DNA from: Rhodocollybia butyracea
Lineage: Eukaryota > Basidiomycota > Agaricomycetes > Agaricales > Omphalotaceae
Direction: 5' to 3'
Length of the DNA stretch: 64,000 nt
Assembly (NCBI GenBank): GCA_015501585.1
Contig: JADNRY010000232.1
Location: forward strand, 1-64,000
The position numbers and the translations under genes were made by a program. Below the pieces are notes generated by a model. It had not been told where the DNA came from. It searched no databases and was given only the letters and a program-made list of their open reading frames with translations. This document shows, piece by piece, positions 11,943 through 22,566 of this stretch. Numbering within the stretch: position 1 is the stretch's first letter; the number at the start of each line of letters is the position of its first letter.

Positions 11943-12396
11943 GTACAAAAAAATCAGCTCGAGTGAAAAAAATACCCATCTAACACTTTTCGGGCAAAAA
12001 ATCACTTGTTATTGATTTGTTGAGCGAGAGTTCGTCATTCAGTGCGTTTTTCGCAATTTCAGTGTAACTGAACGAACATATTTCAGTGAAAGTTCACTGA
12101 ACTATTAAGGTTCACTTGTATTTTCACTAACAAGTGATGTTTTTGCTGAAATGTGGTCAATCACTTCAACCATTCACCTGTAAAGCCCCAGTATTGGGTT
12201 ATGTAAAAGCGGATGTCCGGTTTTAGGATCCGCTTGTAGATAAGTGGCCAAGGTTATATTCGCACATATGCCTAAATACTGCACCTCTTAGGGTACTTTG
12301 GGGTAGAATCAGTACCCAGGCCTTCGGGACCTCCTCGGGATCATGTAAAACTGCCGGACATTGCGGCGCACAACGCTCCGGAGTTCGGAATATAAT
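11943..12396. repeat. Left inverted-repeat arm of the KDZ element, with an insertion
   Basis: Matches the reverse complement of 22567-22824 over about 250 nt at roughly 85-90 percent by eye. The match is interrupted at 11967-12167 by about 200 nt absent from the right arm. The outer part (11943-11966) has GTACAAAAAAATC followed by GCTCGAGTGA. The inner part starts at the CCATTCACCTG near 12170 and ends at about 12396. Confidence 0.75.
11987..12156. mobile_element. Small MITE-like insertion in the left arm
   Basis: About 170 nt with inverted ends: GCAAAAAATCACTTGTTA at the left, and the inverse of GCAAAAACATCACTTGTTA at the right (12129-12150). It sits inside the 200-nt stretch missing from the right arm. 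Internal palindromes such as TTCAGTG/CACTGAA are present. It encodes nothing. The exact borders and target duplication are unclear. Confidence 0.45.
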
Positions 12397-12581
12397 TTTT
12401 ATATACTGCGCTACTCATTTTTGTAAGTATAGAGTGTACAGCGTACAAGATATTGATTACACTAACGACATGGTATGATAATGAGAACAGCTAGTAAAGA
12501 CAGCGTACAGACAAGCGAGAGTAAAACATTGACAAGCAACGAAAGGACGGCAAGAAACAGCAAGAAAAACTGAGCGGTGAC

Positions 12582-14751
12582 CTACTCGCTCACCTCCTCC
12601 TCCTCCTCCCCATTGCTATTGCCATCGTCCTCCTCTTCATCGGTATCGACCACAAACTTGGATGACTTTCTTCTAGCTCCGCCAGACTTCTTTGATGCCC
12701 TCACAGAACCACCCTTCGAAGACCCCTTCTTCACCAGGGTCTTGGCCGATGCTTTTGACGATGTTTTCATTTCAGAAGATTTCTTCGCCTTTGAGTTCTT
12801 CGTTCGAGCGCGGACCTCCTCGTTGCCGTTATCGCGTTTGCGCTTCCTATGAGATCCACCAGCGTCGCTGTGCTTTGCCTTCGCGGTTGGGTTAAGTGCA
12901 TCTTCTTCCTCCAGAGCTTGAACGAATGCCTTGTGGTCCAAGGATGACATGCGCTCCCAACGAATGGCACCTGCCTTCCAGCCTTCGTATACAACCCTGA
13001 CATTAGCTGCAGAAAGTTTCTGCGGGCTAGCCGTCACAACTCCCTCAGGCCATCCGACGATATTCACCTTGTAAGGCACAATGATGGTTTTTTCGTATGC
13101 GGCGTAGCTCATTAAGACATTATTGAGACCGGTGATTTCACCTATATCTGAAAATAAGTATAAAAAAAACGAAATAAAAATGAGCCACGGCTTACGCAAA
13201 CGAGAGGTGATAAGATCAGCGAGTTCTTTGTCTGTTTCATTTCGGGTGAGCTTTCGATTACCTCCTACATGATAAGCAAATAAGCGGCAGATCCAGAACA
13301 TACTCAATAGAAAACTTACGCTTTTCCAACTCACATACGTGGTTCTCCCACATGATAGCCATGTCCTGGGCACCAATGTTGAAGTTTTTTTCGAAGAAAC
13401 TCGTTGCCGGGGCCTGTACCATAGTAGCAGGAGTGTACGGTATAGTCCCATGAGCCACGAGCCACGAACCCAAGGGTTTGAGAGCGCGTTGCTTCAAACA
13501 TGAAATCTGCCTGGAGGTAAATGAGCTACTGACAATGGAAGAATGAGAAATAAGAGATAAAATGCTCACCTCCTGTTGCAGCAGATTTATTTTTCCTGCT
13601 ACAAACTTCGCCGCAGAAGCTTTGCTCACCCGGATAGCCTTGAGTGTTTCTTCACTCTTCTCAGAGTCATACTGTTGTCGATATTCCTCCATGAGGTCAG
13701 GATTGTTGAGAGCGTCCATGAGTTCGTCATCAGCCTTGAGCGCAGTGTGGAGATCCCGTAGATGAATCTTGTCACCGACAGCAACACCTGCAAAAAATTA
13801 GCGTAGAAGCCCATCAGTAATGGGATAGTATATGTCACATCACAAGCCTACCGTCATTGAGCTGTTGAGTTTTAAAGTAGAGGAGAACGTTATAGTTACT
13901 TGCTCTTTTTTGAGGCTTGATTGAGGGAAGGTGTCGAGCGAGCTCCTTGACACGATGAACACCGACGTTGTTGTCATCAGCAACCTTCTTGTACAATTTG
14001 TCAATCTCATCCAGCATATTGTCAATATCGCTGGTAAGTTGGGAAGCCCTATCGTTCGCAGCTTGTCGCATCAGCTTCCGCTCTTCAGGGCCCATCTCCG
14101 ATCTCTTCTTCTTCTTAGTTGGCACAGTGTTTGAAGAGGAGGCGGCAGTGCGATGTCCAGAATCCTGATCTCCAACACGATGTCCAGAGTCTCTGTCTGT
14201 GGCGCGACCTCTGGAATCTTCAACGTGACTTTCAGAACCATCGACGCGACTTCCGGAACCCTCAACGCAGCTTCCAGAGCCTGGAAGAGCACTGCCAATG
14301 CCAGAGGTCCTGCCCAGTGTGTTTTCACCACTATCAGGGTGTGAGCCGCCGTAAAAACCAGATCCATCCTCGCTGGAATGATTAGAGGCTGGAGTAGCAT
14401 TGGATCTAGGCTGAGCTTGGCTGCCACCAGACAGTGCTGACATGAGAGAGCTTTGTGTGGGTGCATAGTTGGGCCGAGGAGCTGGAGTTGGAGGATATGA
14501 ACCTAGGGGAGGAAACGCATTAGATCAAAGTAACAAACCAGTTGAACGATTGTATGAAAAATCAAGAAAATGAAGGATACAAGGGTCAAACCATGAGATC
14601 TATCCATGATGAGTAAAATAAAACAAATCAAAAGCTTACTGGCCAATTCAGCGGTTTTCATCGAAACCTCAGGTAAAGTCGCGTTTTTGGAGAGTGCCGC
14701 CGCGTCCACAACATTGGCAACCTGGGGTGTTTGCCACTGGAGCCCCGTCAT
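12582..14751 (-). CDS. Agaricomycete-expanded basic nuclear-type protein, KDZ passenger
   Basis: Function unknown. Six exons by eye: 14751-14640, 14502-13852, 13787-13570, 13510-13320, 13264-13196 and 13147-12582, all in frame. It starts MTGLQWQTPQVANVVD. A Ser/Gly/Pro-rich N-terminal third with short degenerate repeats (LPGSGS, VEGSGS, VDGSES) is followed by a KKKKR cluster and a helical region. Next come blocks HLRDLHTALKADDELMDAL, EYRQQYDSEKSEETLKAIRV, LKPLGSWLVAHGTIPYTP and IVPYKVNIVGWPEGV. The tail is Lys/Ser-rich and ends in an acidic run (EEEEEVSE). I have seen the same order, with the VGWPEGV block, in many mushroom proteins of unknown role, often near transposons. It looks intact. 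The basic tail suggests the nucleus and possibly nucleic-acid binding (inference). Confidence 0.7.
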
Positions 14752-14986
14752 CGATGTAAAGACCAAGTAAACAAAGAGCAACCTTGAAAAAATATTGGGC
14801 AGCAGAACCAACTTGAATTTTTGACGAAGTCTAGCACCTGTGGCGGAGCCCGTGATCACTAGGTTTTTAGTCAAATTATCGGCCAATACGTACTCAGTGC
14901 TTCTCTCTTTCCAACTACCACCATCTCCTCGTCGTCGTCCATTGTGAAGCCCAAGTTTCGAACAACCGTGAAAGTAATAAGCAAAG
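14752..14986. promoter_or_regulatory. Shared promoter region of two divergent passenger genes
   Basis: The 235 nt between the start codons of the minus-strand gene (14751) and the plus-strand gene (14987). Both genes must be started from here or from overlapping sequence, so they may be co-expressed. No clear TATA box was picked out. Confidence 0.4.
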
Positions 14987-16182
14987 ATGACTGGTAAGCA
15001 TTTCATCATATGTCTGACATGTGAAATCTGACATATGATCATGATATTTCAATAGAAAAAAATCTCCCACCTAGCCAGCGCCTTTCCGCTGACGCCCAGG
15101 CAAAACGCTCAACTTCAGCTATCAATGCGCAAGATACGCCGTTCAATCAAGTTGCTGAGCAACATGCAGCTCGGAAGTACGCACTTCAAGACGTCGCCAA
15201 GCAAGCCTTTGGTAAGAATTTTTTATTTTTTATTTGCCTTTTGATTTTCATTTTTTTCCCCTGTAGCATTGCACAATGTGGAAGTTGCCCGCGCAAAGGC
15301 TCAAACTGACCTTGCGGTTGCGGAGCGTGGCATCACTGATGCTCTGGCAAAAGCAAACAAAAGTTTTTGTGAGTTTCTGCAGCTACGCCATCCATTTAGT
15401 ACTGATATTCTGTTTCCAGCCTCACTTCAAGCCAGCTTCACGCCTCCAAGCACGCCAGCGTGCCAAAGCGAGATTGTGACGCTCTCTATGCCTTCCAGCT
15501 TCACGGCTCTGAGCACGCCAACATGTCGAAGCGAGGCTGTACTCTCCACGCCCTCTTGTTTTCCATCCCCGCGCAAGCCGCTTTTCAGCCCGGCAACCCG
15601 CATTGAGCTTGCACCTGCTCCCCCGACTGCCTGGTACATTGTCTACCATGGTGTTGGCGGGGCCCAGGGTCTCTTTGATTGTTGGGATGGAGGAAACGAT
15701 GCTGTCGGCGCTCGGGATATTGCAGACCATTGGTATGCTCATCGTTCGGTGAAAAAGTTTGATGACTTCTGTACTGCCAAAATGTACTACAACGAGGTTC
15801 GCAATACAGGTATTCTTAACCTTCTGAAACCAGTTCCTTGCCAAGATGAGATCTTCATTGTCATTTGAGGTGTCAACCCTGGAATCTATAAGAAAAGGTA
15901 GGCTTTTTTCTGCTATTCATCTCTTTGCTAAGCTTATGCTGATGTTACAGGTACGAGCTTTTGAACAAAGGCCTTGGCTGGCGTGGCGGCTATGTCATCG
16001 GCGCTACCAGAGGTCACAACGCAGCCATCCACGAGTTCGGACTCCATGTCACCGAGGTTGAGAGGCTTGATGCGCAAGGCCCCCGCTCTGATTTTGACTA
16101 CGGCCTCCTTGACGATGACGAGGTCAAGGAAGAGGATAATGTCAAGTTGGAAGATACAGACGCTGGCCATTTCGCTGCGTAA
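14987..16182 (+). pseudogene. Protein with two RNase H1-N/viroplasmin-like modules, one TGA inside
   Basis: Five exons by eye: 14987-14993, 15056-15211, 15267-15368, 15420-15897 and 15951-16182. The N-terminal part (after MTEKNLPPSQRLS) is an Ala-rich helix. A Ser/Thr/Pro linker follows with three repeats of the form SFTxxSTPxCxSE. Then come two copies of a module like the N-terminal domain of RNase H1: WYIVYHGVGGAQGLFDCWDG with MYYNEV, and FIVI-x-GVNPGIYKKR joined to YELLNKGLGWRGGYVIG. The x position is TGA (15866-15868), while the frame remains open and meaningful on both sides. In RNase H1 such a module binds RNA-DNA hybrids; no catalytic RNase H core is seen. The TGA could derive from CGA by C-to-T change, which is inference. 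Confidence 0.55.
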
Positions 16183-16440
16183 CAGCTATCATGTAGTCAT
16201 TGTTGTAGTATCACGCTAATCTGCTGTTTTATCTTGCTATCAATGTAACATTTGTTGAAATCAACGTGCTCAAGTACTGAAATCCTTAATAAAAAAGTAG
16301 TGAATGGCTTGATAATTGTACTAAGCTAAGTAAGAAACTGAATGAAATGGCATATGATATTAAGGCCCACAAAACTGCAACACTATGTAACTAACCTGCA
16401 GAAGTGATATTCATTGCTCACTGGCTGTTATTCTCACTGA
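16183..16440. other. Convergent 3' spacer inside the element
   Basis: The 258 nt between two convergent passenger genes. AT-rich, with an AATAAA-like AATAAAAAAG at about 16289 that may serve as a polyadenylation signal for the plus-strand gene. Confidence 0.35.
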
Positions 16441-17058
16441 CTATTCCCCTTCTCGAGGCCCAGTGTGATGCTTAGACCTCCGAGAACGATATGTCCCATA
16501 TGCCCAATCAGCACCACCGTTCTTCTCAATATGCGCCCTGTAAGTACATCCAAAAGCATGAGTATGGGTAAGTAAGAAAAAGAGGAGAGCCAATGACACA
16601 CTTCCAACACTTGTCTTCTGCTTTGGAAAGAATATGGTCTTGATTTCTGTTAGGTAGGTAAAGTTTGAATATATTGAAATTCCACGCCAGCCGCTCACTT
16701 GAGATAATGCTTTTTATCAATGTTCTTGCGGTGTTCCTTCCTTTGAGCATGCTCAGCATTATCTAGACCAGCCCGTAATCTAAAAATTCTAAATGTTGAG
16801 CTGAGATTGAGAGGTACACGAGAACCTTACTTTGCCATTCGTGCCTTTGCAGCTTTGTTGATTTCATCTTTGTTTCTGCAAGCAAAAGGAACAATAGAAG
16901 CTAATGAGCAAAAGCTCAAGCTAATAGATGTGAGATTTGACTTACTTGAGGCGGTATCTCTTGGAGGCCCATCGAGCATTATCTTTTCGGATTTGCTCTT
17001 TGGCAGCTTCATCTCGCTTAGATTTTCGAATAGAAGACAGAGTACACTCCCTGACCAT
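16441..17058 (-). CDS. Small Lys/Arg-rich helical protein, KDZ passenger
   Basis: Function unknown. Start MVRECTLSSIRKSKRDEAAK at 17058. Short exons joined by standard introns give KEQIRKDNARWASKRYRLK, NKDEINKAAKARMAK and LRAGLDNAEHAQRKEHRKNI, and a last exon AHIEKNGGADWAYGTYRSRR ending at TAG (16441-16443). The protein is about 100 residues, very rich in Lys, Arg, Ala and Glu, and predicted as one or more charged helices. Similar charged helical proteins occur in many mushroom genomes without assigned role. The exon between HYLK and AHIEK is uncertain. It is probably transcribed as part of the element, but it could be a remnant. Confidence 0.45.
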
Positions 17059-17462
17059 TGCTGAGAGAGTTCTACAGCAGTTTATAACAGTAATTTGAAA
17101 GAGATGTTATAGTGGTAGGAGAAAGACAAGGAAAGTAAGTAAGCGTGCAATGCATACATCAAAGCTATTCTGCTTTGATCGTTAATCATTTCCTAAATAA
17201 ATAAAAACATTTAATATTCAGAGCTACAGCAAACAAGAGTATGGAATAAATACACCGAAAGCAGGCCTAGACCTATGTCTACAACATACAATAATCTTAG
17301 GGCATTTGAAAATTCTACTAGCTCAAAAATACACCAGATACGGCAAAAACGGTGTTTTACGTGTTCGTAATGTTTTTGTACCAGAGGTATAACACGTTCA
17401 AAAACATTAAGTATAGCAGAAAACCGACATCTATAGTACTGTACGACATACACGATCTATTA
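17059..17462. other. Spacer inside the element, no gene seen
   Basis: About 400 nt of AT-rich sequence between the small basic protein gene and the stop codon of the dioxygenase. It contains AATAAATAAA at about 17194 and a short inverted AACACGTTCA/ACGTGTTCG motif. No open frame with family signal. Confidence 0.4.
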
Positions 17463-19255
17463 TCAACCCTCCTGGAGGAGCTCTAGGCCTGTCTCCCAAA
17501 GCTTTTCCCGATATTCCTTCCATAACCGTAGCTGCCTGGGAGAAGCACGCTCCTTGAACTCCTTATCAGACATATATCCGTTATGAAACCAGCGAGCAAT
17601 ACCCGCGGGTGTGAAAAAAGCAATTGATGACCGAGTCTCCTCGGGTGCAATGGGAACATTACCATGGGTGACGCATGCAGAGGGAACATAGATGGTTGCC
17701 CCAGCTGGGAAGGGTACAACGACGCCAAGAGACCAAGCAATGAACTGACCGCCTCAAGTGTGATCAAACTTCCCACTTGCGTGAACTGCGCACATAGCAA
17801 AAAAAATGTTAAAAAAGTCTTCATGCAGTTGGGCCCAAGCCAAGTGCAAGTTAAGATGGCAAGCGGTATAGCAACAGCCCTCAAATATTCGCCGAATATC
17901 TGGGCTATCCATGAGCACCTTCTCTTGGAGGTTGGTGAGGAACAGGTGTAGCTTGGGGAAGTAGACCTGCAGGCCAGCTAATTGAACGTCAGCCAGGGAA
18001 ACAAAACAATGTGTGGCAACCTACAGTCAACGAGTTGAGCAATGCACTGAATAGCCTTATCCCGTAAGACTTTCTCGACAAGAGGAGCGTTGTGAGGTGA
18101 GTTGGCGTAGTTTCCAGGACAAGTTCGGCCACCTCCAAACCCAAAGCCTGCAGGCAATGATACGTAGCGACCGCGGCGGTGGATCCAATGAGCCAGGTCA
18201 ACAACAGCGCTCTCATACAGCCATTCGAGCGCCATGCTCACCGCAGCTTCAGTAGCGGGCCAGGTTTCTCCCTTGGGAGGAGGTAGATAGGCCATAAAGC
18301 GATGCCCGCTGGCTGTTTGAACGACATGGCCAACCCTGTGAAGCTGCATGAGGTAATATGCCAAAACATGAAGATGAAGAGCTCACCTGACATCCCATTC
18401 AACATAGCGGAGGCCAGATGCCTCAAAAACCTCCCTGACCGAAACTATTCTAGGCGTGAACGTCACCTGCTTTCCACTCCAGCCAGAGCCGAGGCACAAG
18501 TTAGCCAAATCCACAGTAACGGCGCCAGTCTCCTTTACCCGATGCCTGACGACGGCTTTCAAAACACTGCCGGAGGCCTTCTGAGCAGAAGTGCGAGCTA
18601 TCCTCCGCTTGGCACGATACTGAGCCTTCTGGCGGGCTTTCCCCTCCCCAGCCTGACTAGCAGAAGCCGGAGGTTCAGCCAACCAAACTTTCTTATGGGG
18701 TCTAGCACTGATGTTGGCAAGTAGTGTTGAGATGGGGACAGGGTCGGCGATGGAAGAGGGCCTAGGCAAGAGAAGAGACGACAGAGGAAGAGAGGCAAGC
18801 TTCTGGGGGCATAACCGGCTTCGGGATGAAACAACTTCATTGTGGTCATCACCCAACTCAAAAGCGGCCTCCTGCCTTGCCAGTGCTTCAGCCAGCAGGC
18901 CTTGAGGGTTGAAGTTAGCAAGCAAGATGTCAGAGCCTCGGCTTGACTTGCTGAATTCACGACCACTTCGAAGTGTGCGGAACCCGTCTAGAAATACAAG
19001 TTAGCGGTGCGTTGGAATAAGTCAGGCTAGAGCTATCCAAACGCCCCGCATCTAGAGGCCCACCCTCTGCGTTCACACTTCCCCATAGCACGGGGTGGTG
19101 GAACTCGCCAACAGCTGTTAGACACGCGAAGCGCGCTGCTCAGGGGGAAGGCTGAGTGGCAACAGGCAGGGAAAGGTGTGAAAAAAGAGAGAGAAAGACT
19201 TACATCCAGCCGAGAGGTTTTGCTCAAGTTCATTGGACACAACCTTGCGCTTCAT
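17463..19255 (-). pseudogene. Tet/JBP-like 2-oxoglutarate/Fe(II) dioxygenase with one in-frame TGA
   Basis: Related to fungal Tet/JBP enzymes that oxidise 5-methylcytosine in DNA. Four exons: 19255-19204, 18987-18387, 18335-18025 and 17977-17463, all in frame. Start MKRKVVSNELEQNLSAG. The N-terminal half is a Lys/Arg-rich linker. Core signatures follow: RVGHVVQTASGHRFMAYLP, HRRGRYVSLPAGFGFGGGRT, CPGNYANSP, the iron-binding LHED (HxD), GATIYVPSACVTHGN with the distal His, and PEETRSSIAFFT with the 2-oxoglutarate-binding Arg. Every expected catalytic residue is present. The frame is broken only by TGA at 17754-17756, inside FDHT-x-GGQF, where relatives have Arg; a CGA-to-TGA change would explain it. 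No intron can remove it without losing conserved residues. Confidence 0.75.
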
Positions 19256-19400
19256 GCTGTCCTGAACATCAAGAAGAACAGAGGGCACTTATACGCCTTG
19301 TGCTTTTTCTATATGTCGGGCACATGACCGATTATGGTCATGTGGTTTAACTGTCTCGCAAAATCGCCAACTCCAGGAACTCCTCCAACGCGCTGATACT
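19256..19400. promoter_or_regulatory. Bidirectional promoter of dioxygenase and transposase
   Basis: Only 145 nt separate the two divergent start codons (19255 and 19401). The two enzymes are therefore probably expressed together. It contains CCGATTATGGTCATGTG and short palindromes (ACATGACC/GGTCATGT), possible binding sites. This is inferred from layout alone. Confidence 0.5.
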
Positions 19401-22400
19401 ATGTCCAATACACGCCGAGTCAATGCCGCTGTGAGGGTAAGAAAGAACCGTAACCTTCGAGGGCTGGCTCATGGACTTCGAGGCGACGCCGATACTCAAC
19501 ATAAATCCCCTACAAGACGAGGTGCAACTCAATCTTTACGTCTCTCGCAGGTCAATAGAGAGCGCAAAAAGGGTGCTGCAGCCGATGCTCGACGATTGAT
19601 CCTGCAGACGCCTGACATTTTTGAACAGCAAGACTACCATCTTCCTGTCGATGAACATCATGACTACAATATGCAAAACTACCAGGACGGGCCCGACCTT
19701 GCAGAATGGGATGATGATCCGGACTGGGTGGCACTGGGGGATAATGGGGAGCCTGAAGATGACGTTACAAAAGCTATGAAGGAGATGCGGCACTCCTACC
19801 GCGATTTTCGTACCAGGCGAGACCGTACCCAGACATCGAATGAGCACTGGGCTCCTCAGCTGGATGGAATGGTTCATGCCTATATGGATTTCTGCCTTAG
19901 GGAGAAGTCTGGAGGCCAAGAGGAAGAAGAAGCAGGGGCAGCTAGTATAATGATAGAAGTGATAGACATATTTGGTATGGCCCATCTCCGTCACAATGAA
20001 CGGGTTTACTGATTTGAATCTTGAAGGTACTGAATTCAAACATATTCCCTCTTCTCATGACAAGTGGCAGTCCGAATCCTTAGTGAGGTCAGGGATCATC
20101 CCCACAGCTCCTCTTGTCCACAACAAAGGCGTTACCATTCGAACGGTCAACCTATATCATAAGCTCTTTGTTCGGTGCCCAAGACTAGGGGTTCAATCCT
20201 TTGCCAAGTCGCTGTGCGACCTTGAGGAAATGGCTTTCAGGCCTTACCTTTCTACAGAGCTCTACACTGCTTTCGACGTCTATCTCTCCATTCTCCGGGA
20301 GGTACGAAAGCGTACAAAGTTATCGCTTGGGCGTTCAGGACGGGAATGGCGGCTGCTGAACGCATGCCCATCATGCCAATACCGACTAAAAGAGGACAAT
20401 AAGCAGGATGTCCGGATGTTGATGGCAATGGATGGGAACGACTCCCTGAAACGCGTTGAGCACAAAGAGGATGTTCTCCAGGAGCGGGAAGATGCAGGAG
20501 AAGATTTGCCAGAGGCATCGAAGGAACGCATTGACCGTCGAACTGCGGGGGAGGAATTCTTTGTCTCGCGTGCGGAGACATCCAAGTGGGATGAAGGAAA
20601 TTGGGGTTCACTTCAGCTACCCCAGGGAGATGATGTCTCGCCCACAGATACCTTTTGGGGAGACAGCGGTTGTGAAGAGAAATGGCAGAACATGGATGAG
20701 AAGAAGACTGCCAAGGAGAGCTCAAAGTTTTTTGAGAACGGATGGTTTGTGCTTCTCTGTTGCCACATGGTGATGATGCTGGCTTGTGATATGGTGAAGA
20801 GTGGTGAGCTGTATGTTATATCTTCTAATTCTTTGGCTGTCTGAAGCTCACAATTCTACAGATACCAATATCCGCTGGTGCTGCTAGCTATCTACCTGTC
20901 CGCTGAGAAGGAGGAGCGTGAAAGAAATTGGGAAGGGCCACCTGAAGGAAAACTCGGAAATGCTTACGATATACACTGCAGTTCTCGAAGCATCTTCGGC
21001 GCAGCCCTCTCAAGGCGCTGGCTGAATGGTCAAGGTACCTCCCCGTGATAGGAACGATGCATGGATATGCCCACAAACGCCAATGTCAGCTCCTCTTTCT
21101 TATGCTCTACATCTTAGGCGTCGGGATCGAAGATGGAGAAGTATGCGAGAGATACTTTAGTATCTCGAATGGTCTTGCTGCCATCACTCGCCACCAATCC
21201 GCTTTTCATCGACGGCAAGCCATCTCCGAGTTTGTATATTACCAGGACCTTCAGACGTACTCAAACATCAGCAAATTTATCTATGGGAACTATAAACAGG
21301 CCCTCTCTATTACTCGTCGAACTAATGCTCTTCGACACAGCATGCTTAAGGCTGGAATCACCTCGCCCAAGGTATTCTTTGAATGGCTGGCAGAGGAGGG
21401 AGAGTATTTACAAAGCCTCTCTCGTACACCTCCGAAAGAGACCCTGGAGTGCGAATATTACCTGAAGTTGGAAGCTCTCCAGGCTTGCCAGGATCATCTT
21501 CACAAGGCTCAAAAGGCTTGGCTATCTTTTGCCCCAGGCATCCGCGATCAGACCAATACGTTGGAAACAAAACGCCGAAACAAAGAAGAGAACAAACGGA
21601 AGCTTCTGGCAGATGTGCATTGTTTGGAAGAGGTGCTGGAGGTCCGGGAGCGCTGGCTGGAAGGCTCAGAAAAATGGGAGGAAGCAAAGAAGGCAGCGAA
21701 GGAGACTACCTACAGGAAAGCACTGGATAAACTGGAGGGGCTGCTTGTCGCTCGAGTGTTTGAGATGAGCCGCTTAAATGTTGCAGGAACTGGTGAGTGT
21801 TTAAGGCTAGTAAGCTTCATATACTAACAGGTGAGCTTTTACTAGGCTATAAACTTCGAAAACATATTGCAAACGCTATGAAGATTTGTTCAAAATCAAT
21901 CTCTGCCGCTATCATTGCCTACAATGACGCCGCTACCAGCCTCACCCCGCCACGACCAACGCTGAAATGCGAGGAAGCGCTTGAGTTCATTTATCTATCG
22001 GAGTTTGACATCCTGCGGAACGCAAGAGAAGACGTGCGAGAGAGGCCGTGGGCTACCCCTGGAAACCGACTTATCATGACTGAGTTCTTCAAACTCATCC
22101 GTGCAGAGGAGGAGATAGGACGGCTGCACCTGGAAATTCAGCGGCTGATCACACACATGTTCGATGAGGAGGAGTTGATACTGGATAAGGCGGAAGCGGT
22201 TGAACTGGAGGACCCAGGGCTAGCACTGCAGCTCAGGTCCTATTGGAATGAACGAGGGAAGTTCAATGAGCTTCATCGCAGACATCTCTTTGCCATCAAG
22301 AAATTACCAGGATTTCAGCCTGAAAATTTACAATACTTCCGCCGAGGGACACATGTTAGCCAGGAAGATGCCTCGATGAGCTCAGAAAGGTCTGATCGTA

Positions 22401-22519
22401 CCGCAGGCGTTGAAGCAGAGCCTGACGAGCCATGGGCTGAGGATGAGGACGGAGGTGAGGACGATGATGAGATACTGGGGCTAGTGGACACAGTTATGAA
22501 TCTTACAGTTGACGACTAG
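19401..22519 (+). pseudogene. KDZ (Kyakuja-Dileera-Zisupton) transposase with one frameshift
   Basis: Transposase of the KDZ class, expected to have an RNase H-like DDE core acting at the inverted repeats. Exons: 19401-19974, 20027-20810, 20862-21792 and 21846-22519. Family signatures: IEVIDIF early, FRPYLSTELYTAFDVYL, ACPSCQYRL (a Cys pair), LMAMDGNDSLKR, EEFFVSR, ENGWFVLLCCHMVMMLACDMVKSGE, YPLVLLAIYLSAEK, AYDI, RRSPLKALAE, GTMHGYAHKRQCQL, GAxxEDGEVCERYFS-type GVGIEDGEVCERYFS and TRHQSAFHRRQAI. A Glu/Asp-rich tail follows. A 1-nt deletion at about 20979 (TAC GAT ATA CAC TGC then AG TTC) shifts the frame between AYDI and QFSKHLRRSPL. The rest is clean, so the copy is either recently dead or mis-sequenced. 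Confidence 0.85.
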
Positions 22520-22566
22520 ATTCATGTATTATATGTACTTCATTTAGCCTACGTTAATATGAGAGC

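Noticed and set aside
14503..15042. 179-codon minus-strand frame rich in hydrophobic residues
   Set aside because: It runs across the intron, first exon and promoter of the 12582-14751 gene in the wrong frame; the spliced MTGLQW... model explains the sequence better.
15422..15844. Long antisense frame (140 codons) over the RNase H1-N-like gene
   Set aside because: It mirrors the Ser/Thr/Pro repeats of the real gene and has no start context, introns or family motif.
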